Assembly: GCA_017514905.1 (NCBI GenBank)
Contig: JAFWIK010000011.1
Location: 1 to 61,007 of the forward strand
DNA length: 61,007 nucleotides
Direction of reading: 5' to 3'
From: Candidatus Saccharimonadota bacterium
Lineage (GTDB): Bacteria; Patescibacteriota; Saccharimonadia; Saccharimonadales; Saccharimonadaceae
In this document: piece by piece, positions 1 through 8,608 of the stretch
How the letters are laid out: each line of letters opens with the position of its first letter
Position numbering within the stretch: position 1 is the first letter of the stretch
The notes under the pieces: model-generated
Databases searched by the model: none
What the model was told of the DNA's origin: nothing
The model's input: only the letters and a program-made list of their open reading frames with translations
Position numbers and translations under genes: made by a program

Positions 1-78
1 AGGCTTATCGCAGACTTCTACGGCCTTCATCGGTATTGATTGTCAAGGCATCCACTATCAGTGCCCTTAATTACCTTT
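1..78 (-). rRNA. rrl: 23S rRNA, 5' end (partial)
   Basis: Read on the minus strand, this stretch contains the conserved 23S start region, GTGGATGCCTTG followed by GATGAAGG and GATAAGCC. The mature 5' end is placed near 75-80 by analogy with the E. coli start; the exact base is uncertain. The gene runs off the left edge of the window. It is transcribed in the leading-strand direction suggested by the base skew. No 16S 3' end (anti-Shine-Dalgarno core CACCTCC) lies upstream before the opposite-strand helicase gene, so this 23S is not part of a contiguous 16S-23S unit here. Confidence 0.9.
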
Positions 79-413
79 TTATGCATTGACTTAACTAGCA
101 ATCGTTATTCAATTGCTCGTTCCGTCTTTAAAATCTTTATCAACTCAAATTGTTAAACAGAGAAGTTTAAGAGAAACCCCCTTGTAGTCGCTCAGCGACC
201 CCAAAAGATTCCCTCGCTTTTCTTATCTTTTTTACAGAGGTCGCAAAAGACGACTTGTCGAACTTCTTCCATTATATCGCACTTTTTTTAAAAAATCAAC
301 CCCCTTTTTCAAGTTTTTTGCTAAAATATTTCAATTTTTTCCAAAAATCTTAAAAAATTTCTACTTTTTAGAGGGGGGTTGTCAAACTACCCCTATTATG
401 ATAGGTTTTAGCA
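79..413 (-). other. 23S leader and intergenic region
   Basis: This 335-bp stretch holds no gene. It contains the 23S leader of about 190 nt, transcribed from the promoter at 271-299, with a small stem GTCGC-TGA-GCGAC near 190-202 that may belong to the precursor-processing structure. No tRNA is visible in it. The AT-rich part at 300-413 separates the divergent rRNA and helicase genes. Confidence 0.6.
271..299 (-). promoter_or_regulatory. Sigma70-type promoter for 23S rRNA
   Basis: On the minus strand a TTGATT -35 box (299-294) and a perfect TATAAT -10 box (276-271) are 17 bp apart. Transcription would begin near 264, giving a leader of about 190 nt before the 23S. A TTGACA further upstream (384-379) has only a poor -10 partner and is a weaker candidate. 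Confidence 0.75.
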
Positions 414-2189
414 ATGAAAAAATCCAAAAATTCCCTCGCCAAATCTATCCAAAAATGGTTTGAGGAGTCCGTTGCCTTCGAAGGCGAGCCCTACGTCATC
501 GATCTAGAACAAGCCGCAGCCATAGTAGACGATAGCAAAAGTACCATCGTCGCCGCTCGCGCCGGCTCCGGCAAAACCCGGACTATCGTAGCTAAAATCA
601 TTTATCTCGTCGCTAAGAAGGGCTTAAAACCAGATGAAATTATGATCTTCGTTTTTAACACCAACGCTGCCAAAGAAATCAACGCAAGACTCGCTAAAAT
701 GAAGGTTAACGGCAAAACTGTTATTAATGATGTCAAAATTGCTAGCACTTTTCATGCCTTTTCACGCCAAGTCGTCTATAACTGGTGCGGTGGCAAAGAA
801 AAATGTAAAGAAATCCTCGCCGAACAAAAGGAAAGTTACCTTTCTATGATTATTGATCAAATGCTTAAAGAAAACACCTGGAAATCAAAAATTAAAAGTT
901 TCCTACTTGGGGAAACAAGCGATGGAACTCTAGAAAATATGTGGCAAGAACCAAATTATTTAAAGGCCGAGCTCGATAAACTCTCCAAGCTCATGACGCA
1001 ATTCGTTAACCGCGCCCAACAAAAATATCTTGGTAGCGGTACTTCTTTAAACGAAAATGTCAAAGAATATTTAAACGCCCATTCACCTAAAATCCGCGAA
1101 AAACTTTTTATCGAGATCGGCACCGAATGCTATAACCGCTATCATCAGTGCCTCCTCAATCACAAACATCTCTTACTGAATGATTTCAATAAATACGGTA
1201 CCGACTTTAACCTCATCGTATCTTGGGCCAGCCAACTCATAAAAACCAAACGTGGCCAAACCGTTAGTCTCTTAAATCACAAAAAATATCTCCTTATCGA
1301 CGAATATCAAGATTTTTCGCAACTTTTTCTCTTTGCCGTCTTCGCAATTCGTAGCATAGCAACAGACGCTAAGCTCTTTGTCGTCGGCGACGACCTCCAA
1401 GCCATCAATCGCTTTGCTGGCTCCGAGGTTGAATACTTCAATAGTTTTGAAAAGTACTTCGGTCAAGACAGCCAACGCCTTACAATCTCAACCAATTACC
1501 GCTGTGGATATGAAATCATCCACGCCGCCCATAAATTCATGAAAAAAGCCTTACACGACAAAGGTAATTTCCGCGCTTTTAGCCGCTGTCCCGGCTCTAT
1601 TACCTTAGTAAATCTAAAAACAGTAGAAATTGAATATGCTAAGACTGATTACGATAAACGCGCCAATAAAACCGATAAACAACTAAAAACAATTGCGACA
1701 AAGATACTCTCTCATTCGCCCAAAATCACTACTCTTAAATATATCAAAATTATAGTTGAAATCATCAAAAAGAACCATTCCGCAAGCGACATTCTCATTC
1801 TACATCGCAACAACGAAATGAATGTCGAAACTCTTACCTTGGTGCAGCTAGAAAACGGTCTGAAAGACGCCCTAAAAACCTTAAAAATTATGAATCCAGA
1901 CGAGTTCGACCAAAAAATTCGTATCATGACCATACACAAAGCTAAGGGTCTCGAGGCCGAAGTTGTTATCATTCTTGAAGCAGATCCAGGCGTTATTCCC
2001 AGAACTCACCCTGATACTGAATTATTTACTGTTTTTGGCGAAACCACCGACATCGCTCTAGATGACCAAAAACGTCTTTTTTATGTGGCTATCACTAGAG
2101 CTAAAAAGAAACTCTATATCCTACATAACGAACCCATCAAAAATGGTTTTTTAAAATACCTAGGTAAAGGCCTAGACGAATGGCAATAA
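414..2189 (+). CDS. UvrD/Rep-family superfamily 1 DNA helicase
   Basis: This encodes a 591-residue ATP-dependent DNA helicase of the UvrD/Rep/PcrA family, expected to act 3'-5' in repair or replication restart. Motifs appear in order: Walker A GSGKT (about residues 51-55), the FNTNAA segment (Ia), Walker B with DEYQDF (about 296-301), GDDLQAINRF (motif III, about 325), STNYRC (motif IV), TIHKAKG (motif V) and the VAITRAKKKL end of motif VI. It is shorter than typical UvrD (about 720 residues), with less sequence in the accessory 1B/2B regions. No Shine-Dalgarno is evident; a TATGAT box sits 11 bp before the ATG, so the mRNA is nearly leaderless. The gene lies on the presumed lagging strand. 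Which of UvrD, PcrA or Rep it corresponds to cannot be decided here. Confidence 0.9.
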   Translation: MKKSKNSLAKSIQKWFEESVAFEGEPYVIDLEQAAAIVDDSKSTIVAARAGSGKTRTIVAKIIYLVAKKGLKPDEIMIFVFNTNAAKEINARLAKMKVNGKTVINDVKIASTFHAFSRQVVYNWCGGKEKCKEILAEQKESYLSMIIDQMLKENTWKSKIKSFLLGETSDGTLENMWQEPNYLKAELDKLSKLMTQFVNRAQQKYLGSGTSLNENVKEYLNAHSPKIREKLFIEIGTECYNRYHQCLLNHKHLLLNDFNKYGTDFNLIVSWASQLIKTKRGQTVSLLNHKKYLLIDEYQDFSQLFLFAVFAIRSIATDAKLFVVGDDLQAINRFAGSEVEYFNSFEKYFGQDSQRLTISTNYRCGYEIIHAAHKFMKKALHDKGNFRAFSRCPGSITLVNLKTVEIEYAKTDYDKRANKTDKQLKTIATKILSHSPKITTLKYIKIIVEIIKKNHSASDILILHRNNEMNVETLTLVQLENGLKDALKTLKIMNPDEFDQKIRIMTIHKAKGLEAEVVIILEADPGVIPRTHPDTELFTVFGETTDIALDDQKRLFYVAITRAKKKLYILHNEPIKNGFLKYLGKGLDEWQ

Positions 2190-2202
2190 ATTGTCCCATC
2201 AT

Positions 2203-2228
2203 TAAAAAACCGCCCGTTTCCGGGCGGT
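2203..2228 (-). terminator. Rho-independent terminator
   Basis: The stem ACCGCCCG/CGGGCGGT with a short loop is followed on the minus strand by six T residues. It lies 5 bp beyond the stop of the DUF916-like gene at 2233. Confidence 0.85.
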
Positions 2229-2232
2229 CTAA

Positions 2233-3216
2233 TTATTCTGCAACTTCTTCTTTTCTTTCTGATTGCTTATGCGATTTTTTATTTTTTGTCTTAGTTACGA
2301 TCCAAATCACCAAAGCCACAATCACAAACACAATCAAGAATAGTAACCATAGAGGACACATAAAGATCGTTTTTTCCATCACCGATTTTTCGCCAAAAAT
2401 TTCCACTGTTTGCTTTGCCCTATAAATTCCGATCGCCGGCAAGTTACATTCCTCTACATGTAATCTCTCTGTTTCTGGCATAATCAGACTTTCAGTCGGC
2501 TCCTCCTCATTTGTGCAAATCTCTTCATCACTAAACAGCGGCCAAACCTGCAAAGAATACTTTGCGTCTGTGTGCACATTACCATTATTCTTCACTGTAG
2601 AGCTTGCTGGAAGCGGACTACTAAATACAAAGGCCGGAATACTATTCTCTAAAATTTCACCACTTCTTCTAGTCTCACCTGCTATTTCCGCAATGACAGT
2701 CGAAGCAAACCTCACTACATTTTGAATAGATACGCTACCATCACCTGATCCTTCAGCAGACGAATCATTTTGTACGATAATTGTCGCATACTGCCCACCT
2801 GCCGGCGCGTCACTTGGCACTGTAATCGTAAATGGCACCGTATCGCTCTCGTTAGGCTCTATTGTACCTTTTTCTTTACCAAGTTTAATCCAATCCATAA
2901 TCTGATTATAGCCAGTTACTGTCTCTAAATCAGAATCCTCATAATCAGATTTACCATTTTCATCCTTATGCAAACCAAATGATCCAATCGTTACCGAATA
3001 CTTTAATGCTGAACTAGAATCCACGGCATTCGAAACCGTTATCGATCCCTCGAATGTCTCGCCAGGAACCAAAACTATCTTCTGTCTAGGAGGCGAAATC
3101 GTCATAATCGTGCCGTTCTCCTTCTTTTCCTCCTCTTCTTCTGCAGTAACACCCAACGCCCCAAAGAACAACCCACCAAGTACTATTATTAGTACAGCAA
3201 TTATAGATTTTTTCAT
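2233..3216 (-). CDS. Membrane-anchored DUF916/WxL-interacting-like surface protein
   Basis: This is a 327-residue protein with an N-terminal signal segment (residues 4-25), an acidic stretch of glutamates after the likely cleavage site, a beta-rich ectodomain, and a single C-terminal membrane helix (about 287-310) followed by a basic cytoplasmic tail. The N-terminal half reads like the DUF916/WxL-interacting family of Gram-positive surface proteins: a PPRQKIVLVPGE-type strand, then PFTITVPSDAPAGGQYATI. That family binds cell-surface partners. The neighbour at 3896 resembles a WxL-type secreted protein, which supports such a pairing, but the exact partner is inferred. The mRNA has both a TATAAT box and a good AAGGAGG ribosome-binding site before the ATG at 3216. 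Confidence 0.6.
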   Translation of the reverse strand: MKKSIIAVLIIVLGGLFFGALGVTAEEEEEKKENGTIMTISPPRQKIVLVPGETFEGSITVSNAVDSSSALKYSVTIGSFGLHKDENGKSDYEDSDLETVTGYNQIMDWIKLGKEKGTIEPNESDTVPFTITVPSDAPAGGQYATIIVQNDSSAEGSGDGSVSIQNVVRFASTVIAEIAGETRRSGEILENSIPAFVFSSPLPASSTVKNNGNVHTDAKYSLQVWPLFSDEEICTNEEEPTESLIMPETERLHVEECNLPAIGIYRAKQTVEIFGEKSVMEKTIFMCPLWLLFLIVFVIVALVIWIVTKTKNKKSHKQSERKEEVAE

Positions 3217-3243
3217 TAACCTCCTTTTCCTCCATTATATCAT

Positions 3244-3816
3244 TTATTTAGTTTCACCACAACTGAAATCTTTTGATTCATAATAATTCTTCATTTCGCT
3301 CATTGAATAATTTCCAAATTCAGAAACAGTCTCTTCATCCACATAGAAAAACACGGCCGTCGCTTTATTAAATTCCTTCTTTTCATCCGCAATTAAAGTC
3401 AAATGAAGTTTGTTCTTCACTACAGAGAACGAAGGCGACAAAGAAGATGCTGATACACTGTTATCACTCATATAAACATCATAATCGATGTGCATCCTCG
3501 TTTCATCTTTATCCGCAACCTCCGTATCACGATATACTCCTTCATAAGAATAATAAATCTTATCATATTCTTCACCTTCAAAGGTCACCTTGATCTCATT
3601 CATAATATTATTCGCCGATTCGGATTTGAAAAAGCTATCATCTCTACCACCACTTCGGCATACTAGAGCCGAAATCGACTCATTTCCCCTATTATCTGAA
3701 GTTCGCGTTTCACCACCATTCGTCATAATCAGAAGGAAAATTACGGCAAACACCCCAATCATAATTAGAAGTGTCCCAACTAAAGTTAATATTTTACTTT
3801 TCTTGTCTTCTTTCAT
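3244..3816 (-). CDS. Single-pass membrane protein of unknown function
   Basis: I do not recognise this 190-residue protein. A short lysine-rich N-terminus is followed by one hydrophobic segment (about residues 9-31) and then a Ser/Glu-rich extracytoplasmic domain. The ectodomain has only two cysteines, near residues 53 and 186, which could pair. A GAGGTGAT ribosome-binding site precedes the ATG, and a TATAAT box lies further upstream. It sits between the DUF916-like gene (27 bp downstream) and the WxL-like gene. It may belong to the same surface module, but nothing in the sequence proves that. Confidence 0.55.
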   Translation of the reverse strand: MKEDKKSKILTLVGTLLIMIGVFAVIFLLIMTNGGETRTSDNRGNESISALVCRSGGRDDSFFKSESANNIMNEIKVTFEGEEYDKIYYSYEGVYRDTEVADKDETRMHIDYDVYMSDNSVSASSLSPSFSVVKNKLHLTLIADEKKEFNKATAVFFYVDEETVSEFGNYSMSEMKNYYESKDFSCGETK

Positions 3817-3850
3817 ATCACCTCACTTATTAACCCTATTATAACACAAA

Positions 3851-3888
3851 ACAAAAAATACAGCCTCTTTCGAGACTGTATTTTTTTT
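3851..3888 (-). terminator. Rho-independent terminator
   Basis: An 11-bp stem with one G-T wobble (AATACAGTCTC / GAGGCTGTATT on the minus strand, GAAA loop) is flanked by A/T runs on both sides. It follows the WxL-like gene at 3896 and could work in either direction. Confidence 0.8.
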
Positions 3889-3895
3889 ACATTTA

Positions 3896-4474
3896 TTAGT
3901 CACCAGTACCAGTATCTACAGTGTAAGTAACCTTACCAGTGTAAGAACCAGCTTGCTGAGTAGCGCTTGCGTGTACCTTGTAACCAGTGTTAATGGTTCC
4001 TTCACTTACAGCAGCAGCAGCTCCAGCAACCTTAGTTGCAGTCGAAGGAATCCGACTAAAGCTATTATAAGCAGCCACCGTATTAGTACCAGTTACCTGG
4101 AATTGCCAACCAGAAGCATCACTTATAGTATCAACCGTTGGAATATCCGTTGCACTACCAGTAGCATTCATAGCAGTCTTATCAGTAGCATCATCACCAG
4201 AACCGACAGCCGTAATATGCCAACCAGAAGCATCATTACAAGTAACCTTAATCGTACCACCATCGGTACCAGCAGTAAACGTCACAGTACCACCGTTGGT
4301 AATATTTTCACTAAGAGTGGCACCAGCGCCAGACGTAGAAGACGACGACCCAACCGAACAAGCACTGGCAAGTTGGACAGTAACACTATCCGTGATATCG
4401 GCAAATGCGCCGAAAACAGGCATAGCAGCTAACGCCACTGCGGAAGCCGAAGCTGCAATTAATGATTTTTTCAT
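3896..4474 (-). CDS. Secreted WxL-like surface protein
   Basis: This encodes 192 residues starting at the ATG at 4474. An earlier in-frame ATG at 4492 is rejected because the strong GGAGGAG ribosome-binding site lies inside that extension. A classical signal peptide ends at about 'FGAFA'. The mature part is rich in Ser, Thr, Ala and Gly and contains two similar strands with SGWHI and SGWQFQV, then a C-terminal AGSYTGKVTYTV. That ending resembles WxL and related beta-sandwich surface domains. It has a perfect TTGACA promoter, a leader of about 64 nt and its own terminator, which suggests an abundant protein. The DUF916-like gene nearby fits a WxL/WxL-interacting pair; family assignment is tentative. 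Confidence 0.6.
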   Translation of the reverse strand: MKKSLIAASASAVALAAMPVFGAFADITDSVTVQLASACSVGSSSSTSGAGATLSENITNGGTVTFTAGTDGGTIKVTCNDASGWHITAVGSGDDATDKTAMNATGSATDIPTVDTISDASGWQFQVTGTNTVAAYNSFSRIPSTATKVAGAAAAVSEGTINTGYKVHASATQQAGSYTGKVTYTVDTGTGD

Positions 4475-4544
4475 ATTTTTTCTCCTCCACATTTGTGGAA
4501 ATTAGTTTATATTTATGTTAAATGTATAACCTTTAACAACTTCC

Positions 4545-4573
4545 ATTTTACATAAGCATCATTCCATTGTCAA
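4545..4573 (-). promoter_or_regulatory. Strong sigma70-type promoter of the WxL-like gene
   Basis: On the minus strand a perfect TTGACA (4573-4568) and TAAAAT (4550-4545) are separated by 17 bp. Transcription would start near 4538, giving a leader of about 64 nt before the ATG at 4474. Confidence 0.85.
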
Positions 4574-4623
4574 GTGTTTTTTAAGCTTTTCTTAAGCAAG
4601 TTTTCCACAACCTAGTTCAGGCT

Positions 4624-5136
4624 TTATTTTCCCCTAATGTGTTCGTCCATCCACCACTTAAACACTTCCTCATTATTATATATTTCCGCGTCCGCATCTA
4701 CATCTGCTCTCAAAAAAGCCTTCACCTTGCCCTCTCCCACTAACACCACAGACGGATAATACTTCACCAATTCATGTAGCGACGTTTCTTTCATCTCTTC
4801 AAACATAATCCGATGAACCTTTTCGCCATTTTTTGCTGCCCAATTCTGAACAAATCCTCTCAAGCGATCCGCCGTCGTACATCCATTTTGATCAACTAAT
4901 ACCACAAAGGACTTCTTTGCTTTTATCAAATCTTCGTATTCCGAAGCTGCAATATCCATAAACTTATCACACTCTTCCTCACAATCATATTCTGTATCTA
5001 TTACTATCGTCGCATCTTCAAACCATCCGCTCACCGCCCCCATAAATAGCACTCCACCACCTACTACCAAAAGTAGCAAAACCACCAACCAACCCGTTCT
5101 AATTTTCCGACTATGCTTCTGATCTTTTTTTGCCAT
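4624..5136 (-). CDS. Membrane-anchored thioredoxin-fold-like protein, single cysteine
   Basis: This 170-residue protein has a basic cytoplasmic N-terminus, one membrane helix (about residues 15-36) and a small extracytoplasmic domain. The stretch SFVVLVDQNGCTTADRL, followed later by YYPSVVLVGEGKV, resembles the beta strand, active-site loop and cis-Pro strand of the thioredoxin fold. The usual CxxC is reduced to one cysteine (CTTA). Two further cysteines sit near residue 52 (DCEEEC), just after the membrane segment. The start lies 1 bp after the stop of the rhodanese gene at 5138, so the two are almost certainly co-transcribed and may work together in extracytoplasmic sulfur or thiol chemistry. 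The fold call is from sequence pattern only. Confidence 0.55.
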   Translation of the reverse strand: MAKKDQKHSRKIRTGWLVVLLLLVVGGGVLFMGAVSGWFEDATIVIDTEYDCEEECDKFMDIAASEYEDLIKAKKSFVVLVDQNGCTTADRLRGFVQNWAAKNGEKVHRIMFEEMKETSLHELVKYYPSVVLVGEGKVKAFLRADVDADAEIYNNEEVFKWWMDEHIRGK

Positions 5137-5137
5137 T

Positions 5138-5818
5138 CTATTTTTCCGTCAATTTGTTAAAATCGATCTCGTGATAAGGGACCTTATAAAAATCATATAC
5201 AACCTTACCGCCATCAAGTTCCCTTTTCACTTTCACGTCATTTTCCCCTTCATAAAACCAATATCCACCCACGTCATAAATTTTCGATTCATCCCAACCA
5301 AGCTTCACTAGCATATTCTTCATCATACCAGAATACCCCCCACCTCCGCACATCAAAAAGATCACCTTATCCTTCGGAAATAGTGCTTCTAATATATCCA
5401 AGGATTCTTTATAATTTGTCGTATAGTTCGTCCCATCCGTCGTAAATAACGTCCTTCCTCTATAAGTTTCGCCTACTGCCTCTGGCAAACCTGTTACATT
5501 CACAATATAAGGATACGGCACGACTTCAAATCCGTCTACAAAACCAGAAAGATACGAATCCCCTCCAATCTTCTCGTAATTACCTGGATCCTTTAGCATT
5601 CTCAAATCTCGATACACTGCATCGCTTCGATTCAAATACTGGTCAATTGTACTTTCATTGATATTTTTATCAATACCGAGCGCCCCTCGCTCACCCTCAG
5701 CTAATTCTGGCGCTGGCAAATCTGCTAGTATATTCGGAAAAGCAAACCGTCCTAAAAGAAATGCCCCCACTATCAATACAACCGCCACAGCAAACGTCCA
5801 CCAAAACAGTTTTTTCAT
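5138..5818 (-). CDS. Membrane-anchored rhodanese-like protein
   Basis: This 226-residue protein has an N-terminal membrane anchor (about residues 4-23) and an extracytoplasmic rhodanese-like domain. The active-site loop reads MCGGGGYSGMMKNML, with the catalytic cysteine at its start, and is followed by the typical KIYDVGGYWFY strand. Rhodaneses move sulfane sulfur through this cysteine. The ATG at 5818 is chosen because GGAGG lies 5 bp upstream; the in-frame ATG at 5830 would place that site inside the gene. The thioredoxin-like gene follows after 1 bp. The natural substrate is unknown. Confidence 0.75.
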   Translation of the reverse strand: MKKLFWWTFAVAVVLIVGAFLLGRFAFPNILADLPAPELAEGERGALGIDKNINESTIDQYLNRSDAVYRDLRMLKDPGNYEKIGGDSYLSGFVDGFEVVPYPYIVNVTGLPEAVGETYRGRTLFTTDGTNYTTNYKESLDILEALFPKDKVIFLMCGGGGYSGMMKNMLVKLGWDESKIYDVGGYWFYEGENDVKVKRELDGGKVVYDFYKVPYHEIDFNKLTEK

Positions 5819-5854
5819 ATCTTCCTCCACTTATTTTATATTATTATAGCACAA

Positions 5855-6574
5855 CTATAATCCAATCGCAGGCTCATTCGGACAATTCTCTAATACTTTC
5901 TCAATTGCCTTCTTCTCTGCTTCCGTCACCCACAACTCATATTTATATTTCACCGAAACCTGTCTCGCCACATATTGGCAACGAAATTTCTTGTTTGGCG
6001 GTAACCACGTTGCCGCATCACCATCAGATTTCTGATTATTGGCTTTTCCGTCCACCGCCAGCAAATTCAAAGGGTCCGTAGCAATTTCATAACGTTTTTC
6101 CTGTGTCATATACTGGGCTCCCTTTTGCCATGCATCCGAAAGCGCCACTACGTGATCAATTTGAATCTTACCTACTTCCTCTCGATTCTTTAATACCCTG
6201 TGCTCGCCCGTATAAGGCTCGTCGTATTCACCTTTTACTACATTGCAACCATCTAACGCCGCCGAATCGCCTAATTCTCGCTTTAAAATCTTTTGCCGAA
6301 GAGAGCAGCCTTCCACCGTCGGCCAACCATCATAGAACTCCGTCCTCTTGTATCCAGTCTTTGGCGCCCGACCTTTTATCTCAAGCTGCGCTAGAACTTC
6401 CGTTGCTTTTTTATCGCTATCAGATCCAGTTTTAATAGGCCCAACTTCTTCTGCTTCGGTATCTTGTATTTGCGTAAAAATCTCTTCGTAGCTCGCCGGA
6501 TTCGTCACCAAAAATAACAGTACCGCAAGAAGCACACATGTCACCACCGAAACTCTTCGTACCTTCATCTTCAT
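5855..6574 (-). CDS. Secreted or membrane-anchored HNH nuclease (DUF1524/GmrSD C-terminal type)
   Basis: This 239-residue protein starts with a hydrophobic segment (about residues 8-26) that could be a signal peptide or anchor. The catalytic region carries the DUF1524-type HNH core: QIDHVVALSDAW (the DH pair), then DPLNLLAVDGKANNQKSD (the N) and WLPPNKKFRCQYVARQV. Standalone exported proteins of this family are common in Actinobacteria and presumably degrade or nick external DNA. For a reduced-genome organism that scavenges nucleotides or takes up DNA this would be useful, but that role is inference. Cysteines near residues 91, 110, 198 and 231 could form disulfides. Confidence 0.75.
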   Translation of the reverse strand: MKMKVRRVSVVTCVLLAVLLFLVTNPASYEEIFTQIQDTEAEEVGPIKTGSDSDKKATEVLAQLEIKGRAPKTGYKRTEFYDGWPTVEGCSLRQKILKRELGDSAALDGCNVVKGEYDEPYTGEHRVLKNREEVGKIQIDHVVALSDAWQKGAQYMTQEKRYEIATDPLNLLAVDGKANNQKSDGDAATWLPPNKKFRCQYVARQVSVKYKYELWVTEAEKKAIEKVLENCPNEPAIGL

Positions 6575-6625
6575 ATCAGAATTATATCAAATTTTTCCCC
6601 TTTAGCACAGATTAATCACAAAACT

Positions 6626-7600
6626 CTACTGAATCTTCTCAGGAGTTTTTGCCGAATTCACAATCTGATTCAATTTTTCGTTATAAAGCACATTCTCGTT
6701 ATATTCGTTCACCTTGGCATTATATTGATCGATCATCGTATTTATCTCATCTCGTAATCCTTTCAGGGCATCCTGTTCCCTCAATAACACATTTCGCCTC
6801 GTCTCAAAAATCATCTCATCTTCAAAGCAACCCTCTGTCTCCGCACAACGATTAAATTCCTCCACTTCCGCTTCTGTCTGGTCAAACCTTTGATCATATT
6901 CCTTGTTTTTTATCTCAATCGTAGCCTCAAGTTCCTCCATTTCTGCCTTCAAATCAGCCATTTTCGCCTCAAGCCTTCTAAACACTGCGATGTACTTATT
7001 ATAAAAAGCCACAATTTTATCTTGATCACTAAATACACCTGCATAATGCAGCTCTAACATTTCCGGCAAATCTGCCACTTCAGTCCCCGCCCTCACATAC
7101 AGCTCTTCAAACTGTTCCGAAGCGTCATAAGTCTGTAAATCCCGCTCCAATATATCTTTATTATCCTTATAAACCTGTTCCAGCAAGCTCTTCAGATCAT
7201 CTTTTTCCGTCTCCGACATCCTCGCAAACACTGCATGTAATAGCTCGTGTGCCGCCGTTAACTCTCTAATCCCATCTAATTCCTCTGCTTCTATATTATA
7301 TACGTAAATATTATTGTTCGCATAACAGCCTAGCACTGCAATCTCCGAATCCGCTCCATTTCTACAATGCGCATTAAACTCATTTCTATCATCTAATTCC
7401 GGCTGTGATGCATTAAATAAAAACTCTCCATTTACCGTCAAGGCCAAATCCTGTCGAATTCTCAACATCTCTCCCGTAGGTTCATATGACCTACCTCTAA
7501 AATAATCCTGTAGCCACTGTCGATTCAGAGTCGCTGTAATTGCTAGCACTAGTAAAGCAATCATAAATACCCACAAAAAGACTTGTAAAGCTTTCTTCAT
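6626..7600 (-). CDS. Membrane-anchored HELLH zinc metallopeptidase with coiled coil
   Basis: This 324-residue protein has an N-terminal membrane helix (about residues 5-24). A zincin signature AAHELLHAVF has the HExxH motif at about residues 118-122, and a conserved Glu in EELYVRAGTE about 45 residues later could be the third zinc ligand. From about residue 200 to the end the protein is Glu/Lys-rich and predicted to be coiled coil. The catalytic domain is probably outside the membrane, judging from the anchor and the cysteine-containing segment before the active site. The substrate is unknown. A role in trimming surface proteins or the wall is plausible because the upstream genes encode surface proteins. 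Confidence 0.65.
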   Translation of the reverse strand: MKKALQVFLWVFMIALLVLAITATLNRQWLQDYFRGRSYEPTGEMLRIRQDLALTVNGEFLFNASQPELDDRNEFNAHCRNGADSEIAVLGCYANNNIYVYNIEAEELDGIRELTAAHELLHAVFARMSETEKDDLKSLLEQVYKDNKDILERDLQTYDASEQFEELYVRAGTEVADLPEMLELHYAGVFSDQDKIVAFYNKYIAVFRRLEAKMADLKAEMEELEATIEIKNKEYDQRFDQTEAEVEEFNRCAETEGCFEDEMIFETRRNVLLREQDALKGLRDEINTMIDQYNAKVNEYNENVLYNEKLNQIVNSAKTPEKIQ

Positions 7601-7618
7601 AGCCCCGATTATATCAGA

Positions 7619-8608
7619 TTACACATTAAATTTAAACTCTACCACATCGCCATCTTGCATCACGTAGGTCTTACCCTCCGTGCGTAACTTACCAGCCTGT
7701 TTTACCGCTTGCTCTGAACCTAATTTTTCTAAGTCATCAAAATTGCAGATTTGTGCCGCAATAAACCCACGCTGGAAATCCGTATGAATCGTTCCTGCCG
7801 CTTCCGGTGCCGTTGCACCTTTTTTAATCGTCCAAGCTCTACATTCTTTTTTACCAGCCGTCAAAAATGATTGCAAACCTAATGTTTTATAGGCCGCCTT
7901 AATCAGCTCGCCCAGAGCATCATCCTTTACGCCGTAACTCTCCAAGAATTCCTTCCTTTCTTCGCGGTTCATGTCTGACATTTCTTCCTCTAGCTTCGCA
8001 TTTACAAAAATCGCTTCATTCGGTTTTACTAAGTCGTGCAGTTTCTCCTGCAAATCTTTGTCAGTTAGGCCATTCTCATCTACGTTAAACATATAAATTA
8101 CCGGCTTATCCGTCAGAAACGGAATGTTTTCATCATTTGGATCCTTTTTCCGCTTCGCCGCAATCTTCGCTTTTGTTTCGTCATCAGCTAGTTGTAACTC
8201 TAAATTAATAATGTCGATATCATCTTTAGCCTGTTTTATGATATCATCCTCTGGCACATTATCCGCTCGAACGATGTCACCATTTTTAAAGGCTCTCACT
8301 ACATGACAAATTGCCTGACATTCCCGAATATGCGCTAGAAACTGATTACCTAATCCTTCTCCCTTCGAAGCGCCTTTGACTAGACCAGCAATGTCCACGA
8401 ATTCCACTGTCGCAGGTACAACCTTTTCTGTTTCATACATTTTAGCTAGCACATCTAATCGCTCATCCGGCACCGGCACAATTCCGACGTTTGGTTCAAT
8501 CGTTGCAAAAGGATAATTCGCCGCAAGCGCTCCCGCGTTTGTCAACGCATTAAACAATGTGGATTTTCCCACATTTGGCAACCCTACAATTCCGATCTTT
8601 AAATTCAA
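7619..8608 (-). CDS. ychF: Redox-regulated ATPase/GTPase YchF (OLA1 family)
   Basis: This 329-residue protein has the Obg-family G1 motif GLPNVGKST near the N-terminus, G3 DIAGLVKGASKGEGLGN, the NVDE nucleotide-specificity motif typical of YchF, and the C-terminal TGS-like region with GFIAAQICNFDDL and the ending YVMQDGDVVEFKFNV. YchF associates with ribosomes and hydrolyses ATP. It is slightly shorter than the E. coli protein (363). The start is a TTG at 8608, six bases after AGAAAGG. An alternative TTG at 8614 would overlap that site. A diverged copy of this 5' end at 9463 begins ATG AAT TTA AAG at the same codon, which supports the choice. Confidence 0.92.
   Translation of the reverse strand: MNLKIGIVGLPNVGKSTLFNALTNAGALAANYPFATIEPNVGIVPVPDERLDVLAKMYETEKVVPATVEFVDIAGLVKGASKGEGLGNQFLAHIRECQAICHVVRAFKNGDIVRADNVPEDDIIKQAKDDIDIINLELQLADDETKAKIAAKRKKDPNDENIPFLTDKPVIYMFNVDENGLTDKDLQEKLHDLVKPNEAIFVNAKLEEEMSDMNREERKEFLESYGVKDDALGELIKAAYKTLGLQSFLTAGKKECRAWTIKKGATAPEAAGTIHTDFQRGFIAAQICNFDDLEKLGSEQAVKQAGKLRTEGKTYVMQDGDVVEFKFNV

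Noticed and set aside
79-413. 16S rRNA 3' end upstream of the 23S
   Set aside because: No anti-Shine-Dalgarno sequence or helix 45 is present, and a divergent gene begins at 414.
3953-4432. 159-codon open frame on the plus strand
   Set aside because: It is antisense to the secreted WxL-like gene, is low in complexity and lacks a ribosome-binding site; it reflects the repetitive codons of the real gene.
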